Source of the DNA: Dipylidium caninum
Taxonomy: Eukaryota; Platyhelminthes; Cestoda; Cyclophyllidea; Dipylidiidae
Direction of reading: 5' to 3'
DNA: 64,000 nucleotides
NCBI GenBank assembly: GCA_017562135.1
Contig: QEYB01000406.1
Location: forward strand, 186,001-250,000
Of the stretch, positions 1 to 12,680 are shown piece after piece (position 1 is the stretch's first letter; every line of letters starts with the position of its first letter). Made by a program: the position numbers and the translations under genes. The notes below the pieces were generated by a model. The model saw nothing but the letters and a program-made list of their open reading frames with translations, had not been told where the DNA came from and ran no database searches.

Positions 1-3000
1 ACCCATCTGCTTGCTTGTTTTCGATTGTTACACAAAATCCACTTTTCACCACAAGTGCTGATTTGATGGAAAAGTGGCAGCAACGAAGATACAGTTGCTT
101 CAGTTCGTACGGCGGGTACATATCATTTTACCGTCCGCAGATGTTATAACACGGTCGTATGATGGCAAGTTCCTAGTTTAGATTCAAGTTCACGATTATT
201 TTCGTGTCCGGATTGGTTTCCATAGCCGTCGACCTTACTCCCCCCTCCTTGCATCCTCGAGGCGCCTTGGCGACACTCAGAAACTTATTAGAACCAACGT
301 CGAACACTTCTTAAATAGTATATCCATCTCCGAATGCCTCAATAGTTTCCTTCGAATCTCCAGCTGCGCTATTATTCAACAGGAAGAGTAAATGTAAATC
401 GCGCTTTGTTCCCATCTGGTTTCTGGGAAAGCTAAAATAGACATGGGGTACAAACACAAAAAAGTTGCAGGAAATTAAATCAGACTTTATAAATAAAAAT
501 AGCGCTGTTTCTCTCTGTCAGTCTCAGGTGGATACAGACTAAACAAAACGCCCGTCTCATAGTTTCCAACTTGCTACAACGACAATAGCGACGGTTAATT
601 CCTGCGCAAAGACGGAGCCGCCTTTATCCTGCCTCCGTACGCCGGACGGTCCGCCCACAGATGGCGACGTGATTCTCGCAGTGCACAGAAAATGCGTGTG
701 TTCTTATTTTAGCCACCTCCGAATTGTCAGCGCGTGGGTGCGCAACTTTGATTCCACTCTGCGAGTTCAGACCCGTTTCATTGTGAATAGCTTTCGAGAA
801 CAAACTTTTTCGTATTAGAGCTAAGGAAGTGCCAATCAAACCCAGTTAGAATGACACGGGTCGCTCCGGCCTTGACATGGCTACCGTAGCGAGAAGCCCA
901 TCGTCACATTCCAGGTGTGATGAGAATTAGTTGACAATGGCAAGTGGTGTCTCTATCAAGTGATTTTCCGCTCCACTTTATGTTAAAAGTCCTCTCGACT
1001 CGATAGTTCTTCATCGAGGGGAATTTCACAGCCTCGTGGTTAGTCCGACCCTACCACTGACAGTTTGCTCTGTCCCATCATTCCACAGACTTTCTCGAAC
1101 GCATTTAACTGAACATCGCGCCTGTTTCGTGGAGAAAAGGGTGCCACTGAGCTGTCATTCAAGTTGGATCCTCCTTTCAAACTTTCCTAATGTCGAGTTG
1201 TCATGTGACTTCCACTTCAACCCCATCGCCCTGTGACTGCATTGCATCGGGGGCTTCCCACTCCTCGGTTGAATACGATGCCGCGTATAAAAATTACGTT
1301 GTCTCACAATCATTTAAGTAGAAGTGTTGCAGCAGCTATGCCCTTCACATCTCTCCCCGAAGCAAGTATAGACGGCTGTTCACTGGAGCATTGACGGCCT
1401 CTTTTTCACCGTCTCTCGACTTCCCCTACTTATACTCGTAAATACCATGAAGGAAACCCTACGAGGCCGATACAATCGGATATGCGGGATGGAAATGCTA
1501 GGACCAATTGTGAAAACTTGGTAGCAAACGGGAAGCCAATTCCTGGCATGATGAGTGAAGGCGCGGAGGTGGAAAGTGATAGGTGGGAAGAGAGTGACTC
1601 GTCCAGCGAGTATGATTAAGATGGTCTTGCAGTGAAATGTCACCTTTCACATTAAGTGGCCTCCAAAATGACGTGGGTCGTGTTTCAGCGCGGTCGACAA
1701 GATTACGAACGTTTAGGCCATCGAGGTTGACGTGTTCTTTCTATCAGCATTTCGTGGTGGAGTGGAGGAGAGTCGTCGACTCCACTGCGTCTCACGCCGA
1801 GCCCCTTAACGGGAGGGGAACTACTCTTCGTGGTCAGTGTATTAACTGTTCATACTGGCGGCCTTTGTCGCTTGCACAAACAACCTACTCGAGACTTTTC
1901 TGGGAGACATTTTACGTGCACTGTAAAATCATTTATATTAAAAAAAAAACGCGCACAAGCAACAAAATTTTACAAAATTGTGACGTCTCATAAAAAAATG
2001 ACCGAGGTGCACTTTTGGATCTACTAGGACACGCATTGCAATAATACGTTGCTTCCCGCCTAGCTCAAGGCTTGTTGCGACCAGAGCAAGCTTTGCAGTC
2101 CCCTTTTGGACCTTTTATTACCCTGTGAAGCTCCCTATTTGGTCGGATTTCACCAGAATGCGACGTAGACGCTTGTTCCCGCTGCTGGCGATAAGATGCT
2201 CTCAATCGCTCGACAAGCGTTTTTAGAAATCTCACATGGATGAATGGCTTTTCCCCTTTATTTGATCTATTCTAGTTCGTACAGAATGTAGGAACCGATC
2301 AAGTGTTTTTTAATGTCGACGAAAAAATTTCGGCCACCACTTGAGCGATTTTTGCAAAAAACAAAACGTTGATACATGCTGGTCGCTCTATCAGCATCAC
2401 CCATATATTTTATATAACTTTCCATACAATGCTGGGTCTCTTGGTCAACATCTCCACACGACTTCGGGCAATCCTATTTACCGCCGGTATTGGCCTTGGC
2501 AACCCTTCCGAGCCATGATTTGGCTAAAATGTATGCCTAGCCTAGTTTACTAAGGTGTTTCACAGAGAAATATCTTATCGCGCATCGTAAATGTGCAGCT
2601 CGGGGTAAAAAAGACCGCTTAGGTGCAAAGGGCTGAACTCGGGCCTGGGGAGGGAAGCGTGGCAGTAAGGGCTGAGGCAGATAACTAAATAATGCTCCGA
2701 AATGTTCAGTTGGAAAGGGAGATCGTTAAAATTTAACTGTTTGGCGGTAAAAATAGAGAGTGCATGCATTCGCATTGGTATACTGAGGCATTCCATATCA
2801 GGTCGGAAGAGAATGGGAAGCGGAGGATGAAAGTAACGGGCAACAGGGCCGATTTGGCTCGAGGACCACATTGTTATGCTTCAAGTTCACAAAAGTGCAA
2901 AACGTACAACTCATGGACACTGAAACAAATGAAGTGGCTTTTGTAAGACATAGATAAGGAAATTTTTTTGACATAAACTCCAAATTTGGCACACGTTGCA

Positions 3001-3822
3001 CAGACAGCGTCGCGATCGAGAAGGCGGAGCTGTTCTGACAATTTGTTGTGCTTTTCTTCTTAAGTGCCGCATGGCTTTCCCCAGACTGGACCACACGACT
3101 CAGACTAGTAGAGATGGTAACTTCCAGGAAATGGTGGAATTGCGACCATGGAAGGGCGTTTTGATCGCCACTTAGCGCATAACATGGCGTACTCGGGAGT
3201 GGCTAATGTCCATCTCCTCTTCTCTTGTCCATTCAGGCAGAATACTGGAAATCCGTGAAGTCCCTGCGACCGGAGTATCATCTAGAACGATCTCTTGTCA
3301 AATCCTCCAATTGTATTGCCCTCCACAATCGTGAGAGCGAACAGAACGCCAAGCTCAACAAACTGCTTTACTGAGGCACACTCGCCCAACGGGCGAAATG
3401 CAGGCTCCGGTCTTGTCGGACTTTTAGTCGAGAATGTCATTCTTACTCCACTGCTACCCTCTTTTTTGTGATTGATTTCAGCCTCTTAAGAAGGTTGGCG
3501 GGGGTCGAGCACACACACGCATCAAAGGGGGGAAGGCAGTGCGACTGCGCTGGCATTTCGTCGGAGGCTCCCCTGAGACGACTAATGTCGCATTACGCAG
3601 CTCTCTTGTGCACCGTCCGTCTTCACCGATACACGCTAATGCAGCAAAAACGGCGGACGAGAAGGAGAGGAAATTTCCTTCACACAGGCATTCGATTTGG
3701 TGCACTAGTTTATAATTGGAAGACGAGGAGAAGTTGGATGGATGTTGCTTGAGTCATGCCAGAGCTTTCAAGGCTACAAAACACAATTCATCAGGCAGAA
3801 ACCGACTTGTTATTTTGTGCAA

Positions 3823-4450
3823 TTATTTTGGCTTCCGGGTGTGACTAACAGCGTCGTTTGATGCGCCACCGGTACCCGCTCGGCCACCAATGCGCAGCGA
3901 CATCGGCCCAGACTTACCGCTGATGTCCCACGGTTTCCCCATGCGCCCTCGCGTCGTACAAGGAGTTGTCGTGACGGGCCGGTCATGCCAATTAGACGAC
4001 CTCAGTAGCGAGGAGGACTGGAGAGGGAATGCGTGGCTTGCGCTGGGACCTGACACATTTGTCGCCAGGGCGAGGCCTCCGGAACGCATCTTCATTCGCC
4101 TTGAGGTCAAACCCACGCCTCGTCCCGCCTGCCAGAGAAGCATCGCAGCCACAGTGCTTACAACCAGACCAAATGAAGGTAACTGGAGGGAAACTCTGGT
4201 CCTCACCAGCCCAAGCTATGCAAGCGTGACTCCTCATGCCGCAGCGAAATTACACAATGCTATGGAGCGGGAAGGGTTCATTTTGCGAGGCTAGTGCGTG
4301 TAGAACCGGAGCCACGGTTACATACATGAAGTGGTCAGTAAGGCGCGACAGTCTGGGGGCCACGAGAGCTACGGTGGGCCATGCAAAATGGTTGGCGGTG
4401 CCACAGTCTCTCTTCTCTTCCGAAGGTTACCCGGCAACAGCATGATTAAT
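3823..4450. other. GC-rich island with overlapping open frames on both strands
   Basis: This block is visibly richer in G+C than its AT-rich surroundings. It carries overlapping open frames on both strands (127 codons on minus, 134 on plus). I recognise no domain in either. Open frames on both strands at once are expected where GC content is high and stops are rare. It could be a fragment of a dispersed repeat or an old insertion. A self-search of the genome would decide. Confidence 0.3.
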
Positions 4451-7400
4451 CATCTCGACAACATCATCATCTCACGGGTGATAATGGCAGCAGAAGTGGA
4501 ACACGCCCGATACACGGAATACAACAGAATTCGCTTAGGCGCTACCAAACTGAAATGCCGCAATAAGAGGATAACGGCTAGGGATGAATAGATGGGATAG
4601 AAAGAGTAAAAAAGTAGTCACCAAATTGTAACATACTTTGTTCGGTAGTGACATCGCCCTTCATAAAGACGGCCTGATGAAGGTGGTGTAACGGTGGGGC
4701 ACAGTCTCTGTAGGACAGGGACAACTTTTTTTCTAGTTCAGCTCTACCATGAAACGGAAGTAGGCGCCTTTTCTCCCATAAGATCGTGTAAATCACAGTG
4801 AATGACCAATGACAATCGAGATAGGGAAGTAAGAGGGATCATACTCACAAATGGAGACCTGAGTACGCACCACAGATCCTTTGTTGACATCTCCTCTTCC
4901 GAAGACCTCGAGTGCACATGTCGGGATAAACACGTACAGCCTAAAACGCACCTTAAAACCGAAAAACGCCGTCCATGTCCCATCAATTTGCACGAAATAC
5001 GTTTCTTTGAAGTCGCCATACCTTTTTGTAAGGCCAGTAGAGATCTCTAATACGTGGCCGGTATGGAAGCGCATCTGAAGCGTGCGGCCTCGTTGTGACA
5101 GAGGGGAAGAGTAGGACACCAGAAAAGGAAATATTTGCCAGGTCTTTGAACGCCCCAGTTGTGCGCACCGCAGGACGGCAAGTGGAGTTAAGCTTGGTGA
5201 ACAAGGTAGGCGGAAGATTTCTGGTGAAATGCACGTATCTCGCATATTAAGTGAGGTCAGCGGTGTACAAGCGAAAGCATTGCAGTTAGAGTGGGAATTG
5301 GAATGGCTTAGCCAAAGTGAGGTAGAAAATAGTGATTTTGGCAAAAAGATTAGAAAAACTTTTTCATAAGGTCAGGATGACGAAATGATTGGAATAAGGA
5401 GTAAACGGGAGGCGTGAGTGATAGATAACCGAGGTAAAAGTGTGTTGAGGTTACTAAGCCTGAAAAAGGAAAGTGAACGGATTTCCAAGGAAGAAGAATG
5501 TAATCTCTTGCGAGGAATATTATTACAGACACAATTTTACATCCTAACTTAACCACCGCTTGAAATGATTATGGGCTGGTGTGAAGATTAGATGACTTTG
5601 GTATCGGCCAAAGAGGGCTTTCATCTCATTACTGACATGCCGAAGAGAAGTTCGACTTTCAGCATCCTTACAGGAGTCTCCTCTAGGCTGATAATGTGTG
5701 GACCACTTTTTTTAATGCAATAGTTTAAATCAAACGGTGACTTCGCGTGAAACGAGGCAAGGACTGTTATAGCCAAATGTGTCAAACTTTTCCCTCTCTG
5801 CCGACAGCACACGTGGAGTTAGTCAAATCCACACAGCGACGACACCTTGGCGCAACAAAGTGTCATGCGGGTGTCGTCTAGCGATAAGACGTCTCGGACC
5901 AGACGAGGCAGCCTCTGTGTCTTCCACCAACCGAATCGTTTTAAGTGTTTGCGGGACGCATTTTCAAATTGGAGGTCAAGAAGGAGGCAGGGAATGACTG
6001 AGCAGCTCTCCTATCACATATCGTCCAATTATTTGCTGAAATGTGGGACAAGACATGTAACTTCACTATCAGATGCTACTTTCCAAACCTGACGCCGTCG
6101 TATTCTTCGAGAACGTGCGCCGTGCTGGATTTGACAGCTCTTACAGATTGTTGAGGGGAACAAGCCAGTCGCACTAATTCGTCGTCACACAAATGGTGCA
6201 AAGTGAATGCGTAGGTGGAACAGGTTTTAGAGCATTGGAACTCCTCGGACGGGACAAAGCGGCCCAGCACATTCACAGATTGCACACAGCGTGGTCACTT
6301 GAGCGAAAAAAGAGACACACAGCGAGAAAATAGTAGTGGCGGGCTATTCTTTTTCGTGATTGGAATCACCCTCCCCACAGCCACAGCAAGTTGCATTCCC
6401 CGCCTCCATGTGTCGGTTTTTTCCACACGACGACCCCGGTGGTACGAGCAAACCAATCAAATGGGCATATCACGAAAAAAGGCGAACAATATTTGTGAAT
6501 GGCACACTAGTCGGTTTTTTCTCTGTGTGAGGAACTGCGCAATCATGACGCACACAGGTCGAATGTCAAGATTTGACAGGAGGTTGTTTGAATCTGTATG
6601 GAAATGGAAGTAGAAATTTGCATGACCGACGTTGAAATACAGGGGACAATAAACGAGAGCATCACTTCATACTGCTTAAATTATGGAATTACTAGAGAAG
6701 ACAAAGAAAAGAAGATCGAATGGAGTTCATCGGCTCAAGCATTTCAGAATTAATAATCTTGTTTGTCTAATAACCAGAAATGCCAGGAAAGTGGAACCGG
6801 AGGGGGCGAGAGAAGGATATACTTCGCACGAGGATCAGTTGTCCACTTGGAGAAAGTAGAAAAAATTTTATAGATGCTTGAATAGCTTGAATCTCAGGGG
6901 ACGGGGAAACGCGGGGAAAAGGTGAAGCCGTATTTGCCGAGGGCATCGCTAGGACGCCCTGAAAAAAGATCTTAGACGTTAAAGTGCGATGAAGATCGGC
7001 TTGCAATTAATGGGCGTATTTGCTTCCCCCTGCATTAGACGTAGAGCAGTGAAACGGAAAAATGTTGGGGCAAAAAACCCAGATTAACTAAGTGGGAAAA
7101 AGGTTGGTACGAGGTCTATTTCCTTTCACACCATACCGAGTTAACAATTTGGGCGAAAATGAAAGGAAGAGGGCTGCACGATTCCTGAGAGAGCACACAG
7201 CTCTTCACGCAGGGGCTAATCAAACAACCGTACCCAAGTGTGGTTCAGTAGATGAGTTCTCGGCGTCCGACGAAAAGCCAGTAAACGCACCCGAGACACT
7301 GGCGGACGAGAAGTGGAAATCGTTGACAGAGGGAGAGGTGAGGGTGGAAAAAAGTTACGAGTCTCCGTACCATTATAAACTAAAACTGGTTTCAATGTTA

Positions 7401-8872
7401 GGATAATAGCCAGCTGGCACCAAAACAACTCGTAAATTGGTGGCGTGTGCGATCAACAACGAATACACAAAAATTGTGAAAAAGCGAACCCGGAATGAGA
7501 CAAAAAAGCAATCCAACGAGAGAGACGGACTAATTGGATCGTAAATGAGGAACTACTGGCAACTAGCGAGGCCCCGATTGGACGAGAGAGCAAGTGAACG
7601 GAACGGCGCGGGAAAAGACGAAGTATGGTCAGGTCATCGCAGGAAGGGAAAAATGGGAACCTGTCCGCCTCATTTCACGTCGCATTTGTTTATCCGAAAT
7701 AGGACGACCATTTAACGCTTCCCGAAAATTAAATTCGTGACTAAGTAACGTCCTTCCACCTAATCCCATCCCACGCCCTCATGAGAACAAGATAAGAACT
7801 AAGGCGAATCAGCATTAAACAAAGTGGTGAAAGAACAGAAACAGCACCAAGATCGACTTTGCAGCTATCCGCCGATGGAAATGAAGGGAGAGCAGAGTGG
7901 ACGAGGAAAACAAGTGGTGATGGTGGGAGGAGGGTGATGTCGTACCAGTCACTTGGTAAAAAAAGTCACGTAGCCGGTGATACTGACGCAAGGAAGGCGA
8001 AACGAGGCATATCAGATGGAAAACGGACCAATGATAGGTGACTTATCCTCTAAAAAGGAATAAGCAAGCCTTCCGGAGTACTTTAATATTTACTTCAATT
8101 AAAAGGTTTAAGTAATGAAATTTCATTAAATTCAGGAATTCGGAAGATTCCAATACAGGTTGTGATACTGAGTCCGGAGCACCAGTACAAGCAGTAGTGA
8201 CGTTGGAAGTTGCTTTTGTCGATAGATGGTGCCAAAAAGCCTGGGAGAGATCGGTAGAGGTGAAAGATAAGTGGGGGTGAAACGATTTGGATAAAGAAAA
8301 AGAATCAAATAGCCACCCAAGCAAGGGAAAAGTCTCTTTGAAAGCAAACCGGCAAAGTACTGGGCACGAATAACTTGAAATTCTGTACGCCTAGTTTCAT
8401 AACAGTAATATTCGGTGAGGGTAACCAAATCTCGACGGAAATTTCTCTAAATAAGAGCAATTTCTAGACTCAAACCCGAAAAAAAGCCGTTGTATTTTAC
8501 GAAAATTCATAAAAATAAGTAAAACGGGAGCATAAATTGTGGTTAAGAAGCTAAGGCTACTCTTATGGATAGCGACGAAATACCCGGAACGCGCAAAGTG
8601 AAGCGGAAAACGAAAAGAGCAATTGCTGAGGATGGCGCTGCGACACAACACCAAACCGACTCAGCGTCTTTTTCATTCAATAAAACTTGCTCCAGGCACT
8701 AAACCGCGGTGAAAACCTCCTTTTGGTAAAAAAAAAACACCCCAGCTGATAAGTTGACAATGGTGTGGCCCTCCTATTTTACACTTCAGCCACTCCGACC
8801 CACCATTTCCTTTTCAGATATAGAATGCTAATTTTAGTGCACTGCATTAGCCAAACCAACCCAACGCTTGTG

Positions 8873-8896
8873 CAACAACAACAACAACAACAACAA
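8873..8896. repeat. (CAA)n microsatellite
   Basis: Eight tandem CAA units are visible directly, just downstream (minus sense) of the KLHL18 stop codon, so they probably lie in its 3' UTR or 3' flank. Confidence 0.9.
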
Positions 8897-9018
8897 AGGT
8901 ACTATTCGACCTCGACGTAGAGGCAGGATAAGTGCCTACAGCCCATGATGTGGTTGGGACAAAAGGAGACAGAAAGACACGTGAAGATATAGGGAAGGAT
9001 AAGAAAGTGAAAAGTGGG

Positions 9019-12000
9019 TCAGTAAAATGGAATGACTCCAACGCCTACACCGCCTTCATGAGCGATCAGTGGCAACGCGGGTAACCACTGCCAGTCCGCA
9101 AACACATTCTCCTCCACAGTAGACACCCCGGTAGGTGAAGATGAACGGGGTGGTGGTGGAGCTGTCTGCGGCGGCGAAGGCGTCTGCGAGCCCAATTCTC
9201 CGACACTGCCTGTTGTCGACTGGAAGGTGAGGGATTCGATCAAACTTTCTGTTGAATCGAGACCCTATAGAGCAAAAGAAGAAGTAAGAGAATTTGCTCG
9301 GAATATCATAGTTATGATTAGTATAAAACTTGAGGCTTCCGTCTCTCAAAGTAAATTTATCTCCAAGGTAATGCCCTCCTACGCTCAGCACAATGGCATT
9401 ATCGAAGTGAATCCCGACCTGTTTATGAGGATTTGGGGAAATTAATGCCCACAAGTTGCAAACGAAAGTTTACCACACACGCACCAAGTCGGGTTCGCAC
9501 AGTAAAATTAAGACATCATTGAAAAAATGATATCCATAATGGAATGTATGCAGAACCCTGTTGTAGTGGACAAAGAAGCGTACTTTCCCAGGACCATCAC
9601 TCAATTGTGACAACCAAGTGATAATAAGGAGATAAAAGAAGCAGTTGATAAAGCCTGAGGTACCAGCAGCCTATTTTAACGAAATGACATAAACCTTGCT
9701 CGTAATAACGGCATCATGGTGATCGGTAATGTCCCATCCGCCGCGCCACATGTTTATAATTATTGCCAACCTCTTACACAACATACCTTCCCTGGGGATA
9801 AATAGAGCTCCACCATGAGCACCCAATTAAGTCGAAATATGGTGTATGCGAAAGGCCTGCACGCCGTTTGAGTTATTTGTTCTTCCTGTATATCACCACA
9901 CATCCACCTCTTCCCCCCATAGAAGGAGCAATAATTCAGCCATTCAATCCCTTTTTGCCTATTAGACCGTTATCGTTCACATCGACAAAGGAAAGTCCTA
10001 GTAAAAAGAGACAGCATTTGGGGCACCTAGTTATAAATAAAAATAAATAAGATGACGCGCTATTAATAGTCCATCGTGGTAGTCGAAAGAAAAGAATCCT
10101 TTGCAAACAGAGCGCCGAATATAAACTACTTTACACTTTCCTCTTGGTGCAACCTCATCCAAAAGTGCAAACAGTTGTTATTCCTCAAAACCAATACTTA
10201 ACCTCAAATGAAACGAAATGAATTTGCGATGAAAGACTGGAGAACACCTCCTCCCTCTCATTGGTCAATTGGGCGGGGGATACAGGGTAAACCCCAAATC
10301 TAGCATCTGATTGGTTGATTAAACTGTCGATCAACCGTAGTGTCACAAACAGACGATTAGGCCCAAAAACAGACAGCGTCGGCGCGTTCAGAGGAAATTC
10401 AATAAATAACTAAGAAAAAGAGCATTCAGTTCGGTTCGGAGGAAAGTGTGTTCTTTAAATTAAAGTGCAATGTAATTCCCAGGCAAGTTGACAGCGTCCA
10501 ACTGCATGCTCGTTCAATGCCACTTCAATTCCCACATGGTTAAGCACTAAGCTAAGACGACACCAATAGATGGTTTGGCGGAAGAAAAAAACCACGACAT
10601 AGTAGGAACGTTTCATTAGGAATGTTCTCACACTTGCCACGACATAGAAGAGGAGAGAGGGAGGTTGAGGCACTAAACGGTCAGAGGACAAATAGTGCCT
10701 ATCACTGAAAGTCAGAATGCGAAGAATAGAAGAAGAATGCCACTGTATGAATATGAAGACTAACCATTCGCTCTAAATGACATATTCGCTTACCACGTGT
10801 TATAAAACCCGGGGCCTCTCTGACCTCGGTGTCGCCAATTTTATGGGTACAGTAATAATTTTCCGCGAAAAAGAACGGTCAATGTTGGAGCCAGCGAGAG
10901 ACGGGAGGCATCGCGGCCCATGCATGGTGCCTACAGAGTGTCTTATGCAATACAAATGGCACACCTGAGGTTAGATGAGGCCTAGGTGGCAACGAAAGAG
11001 TGGAATAGTAAGAAGCAGTAAGAAGAGCAGTAAAAGTGTTTAAACAATGAAGGGGGATGGAGCGAGGCGATTAATAAGGAAATGGGAGAGAATGAAACCT
11101 GACAACCATTTGCACCGAATTGTTACAGGGACGTAGGCGGATGAATCTCCTCTCCCTACTCTACCGCCCACGCTTATATGTGGCCGTGATTTAGGCTAAT
11201 AGTGAATAAGAAAAAACAATACCACGAGTCGAATTACTCAGATGGGGATAAATAAACAATCTGCTTCTTCCTTTACCCTTTCCCTCCTCTTTTCGGGGCA
11301 ATGATTCATCTGCGTCGGTAAACAACCTCCTTGCTTTTTTCACTAATAAACACCTTTCTTCACCTACATCCGAGTGTCATTTACCTTCCATGTGTGATTA
11401 AAATGCACGAAATCATCTCTCGAAATGACGAGTAGGTTACTTTTCTTCCGCCTTGTTCATACTCTTCCCACACTACGACAGACGTGGCAGAAGAATTCAA
11501 GGACTTTCGAAGAAAAAGATATGATGCATGCGAATATCATGCAAACTGAACGAATTCTAGGGAATAATTTGTCAGTAATCAAATATCAATGCGGGGAAAT
11601 GTCAACGAATCAACCTGTCTACCCTTCCCTCCCCACCCCCCCAATTTTACACAAAAAGTAATGTAAATGGAAGGTTAATACAAGAAAAAAAAAGAGATGT
11701 ACGAGAAGTCATAGAGAAAAAGATTTGCATTTAACATAGACGAAATTTCTTTAAGGCTAGGGGATTTAGTACAAAAAAATCAGCGCCGAAGGAGGCTTTC
11801 CTGCGAATAACAGACAAGCTATCCTGGAATACTGCAATTAAGACTGGCGAAGAAAGTTGAGTGAAACAGTTTTCGGCTACTTTCGCCTATTCGAAAATGT
11901 CATGCTGGATGACAAGTGGCGAAACTTGTCTGCAAAATCGTGCTTCGTAGTAACAGAGAAGGATAACCACAAAAGATCTTGACCAATTCAATGAGAAGTT

Positions 12001-12680
12001 TTTTTCCCGAAATTTAAACCGGTTGAATTTCAAATCAGGGTTACGCGGGGAAAAGCACACTACTAAAAATTTGGGCAAAAGAATTTCACTTTCTTTATAA
12101 AAGATGCAACCCCCCAGCCTAAATGACAATCTTCACGATATTCCGCAAGTTCAAAGTAACACTTTCAGATAAGCTTCAAAACTAACTTCAGTTGTAACAG
12201 TAGGCAAATCCATCGAATCCTCGTCGCTATGAGAGGCGGTAATTGTGGAGGAAGTAATAGAAGCGGGAGTTATTGAGGTTAGTTCCGCACGGAAAGGCAT
12301 TCCAACTTGCGGCACCAAGAGGCTACGAGAACCCTCTTCCAACCACTCCTCCAAATCTTCGTCATCTCTCGATTTGCAATGGCGAAGTGGACGACCACGA
12401 AGACTGCGGCTGCGACCCCTACGGAAGTGGTGGTGGTGGTAGCGATGGTTGGATTGCTGAGAGTTCAATGGAAACGTAGTGTCATGGGAGGTGGAGGGGG
12501 CGACTACAACGGCAGTTAAGTCATCATTCGCCACCGCTGTCCCACCCTCATCCTCCTCCGTTACGACCACGGCAACCGTGTCGTCATCGTCAACAGCGAT
12601 TCGGTGATGGTTGCGAGAGGGAGTATCACATCGCTGAAAACACTCAACGGAGCTCAGATTACGTTCACCGTCAAATCCGC
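9019..12680 (-). CDS. KLHL18: KLHL18 exons 7-8: last kelch blade split by a ~190-residue insertion
   Basis: Exon 7 (12680-12187) starts [15 protein letters not shown], where vertebrate KLHL18 would need about seven more residues before the next tryptophan. Instead about 190 residues follow: acidic (VDDDDT, TEEDEGG), His/Arg-rich ([19 protein letters not shown]), acidic ([13 protein letters not shown]), Ser/Thr-rich ([16 protein letters not shown]), then in exon 8 Pro-rich ([16 protein letters not shown]). The blade resumes with [19 protein letters not shown]. Donor GAA|GTTAGT and acceptor CCAG|TCG are both phase 0, so the two halves join in frame. The insert is low complexity and probably a disordered surface loop. 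Confidence 0.8.

Larger units (their letters stand above)
1..9018. other. Gene-free stretch downstream of KLHL18
   Basis: I read both strands for conserved domains and plausible exon-intron structure and found none. The open frames here are 60-134 codons, lack domain signatures and have no compatible splice sites around them. The right end is the 3' flank of the minus-strand KLHL18 gene. A GC-richer island (3.82-4.45 kb) is listed separately. Confidence 0.5.

Noticed and set aside
3890..4294. 134-codon plus-strand frame as a gene
   Set aside because: Overlapped by a comparable frame on the other strand; no domain and no splice or promoter support.
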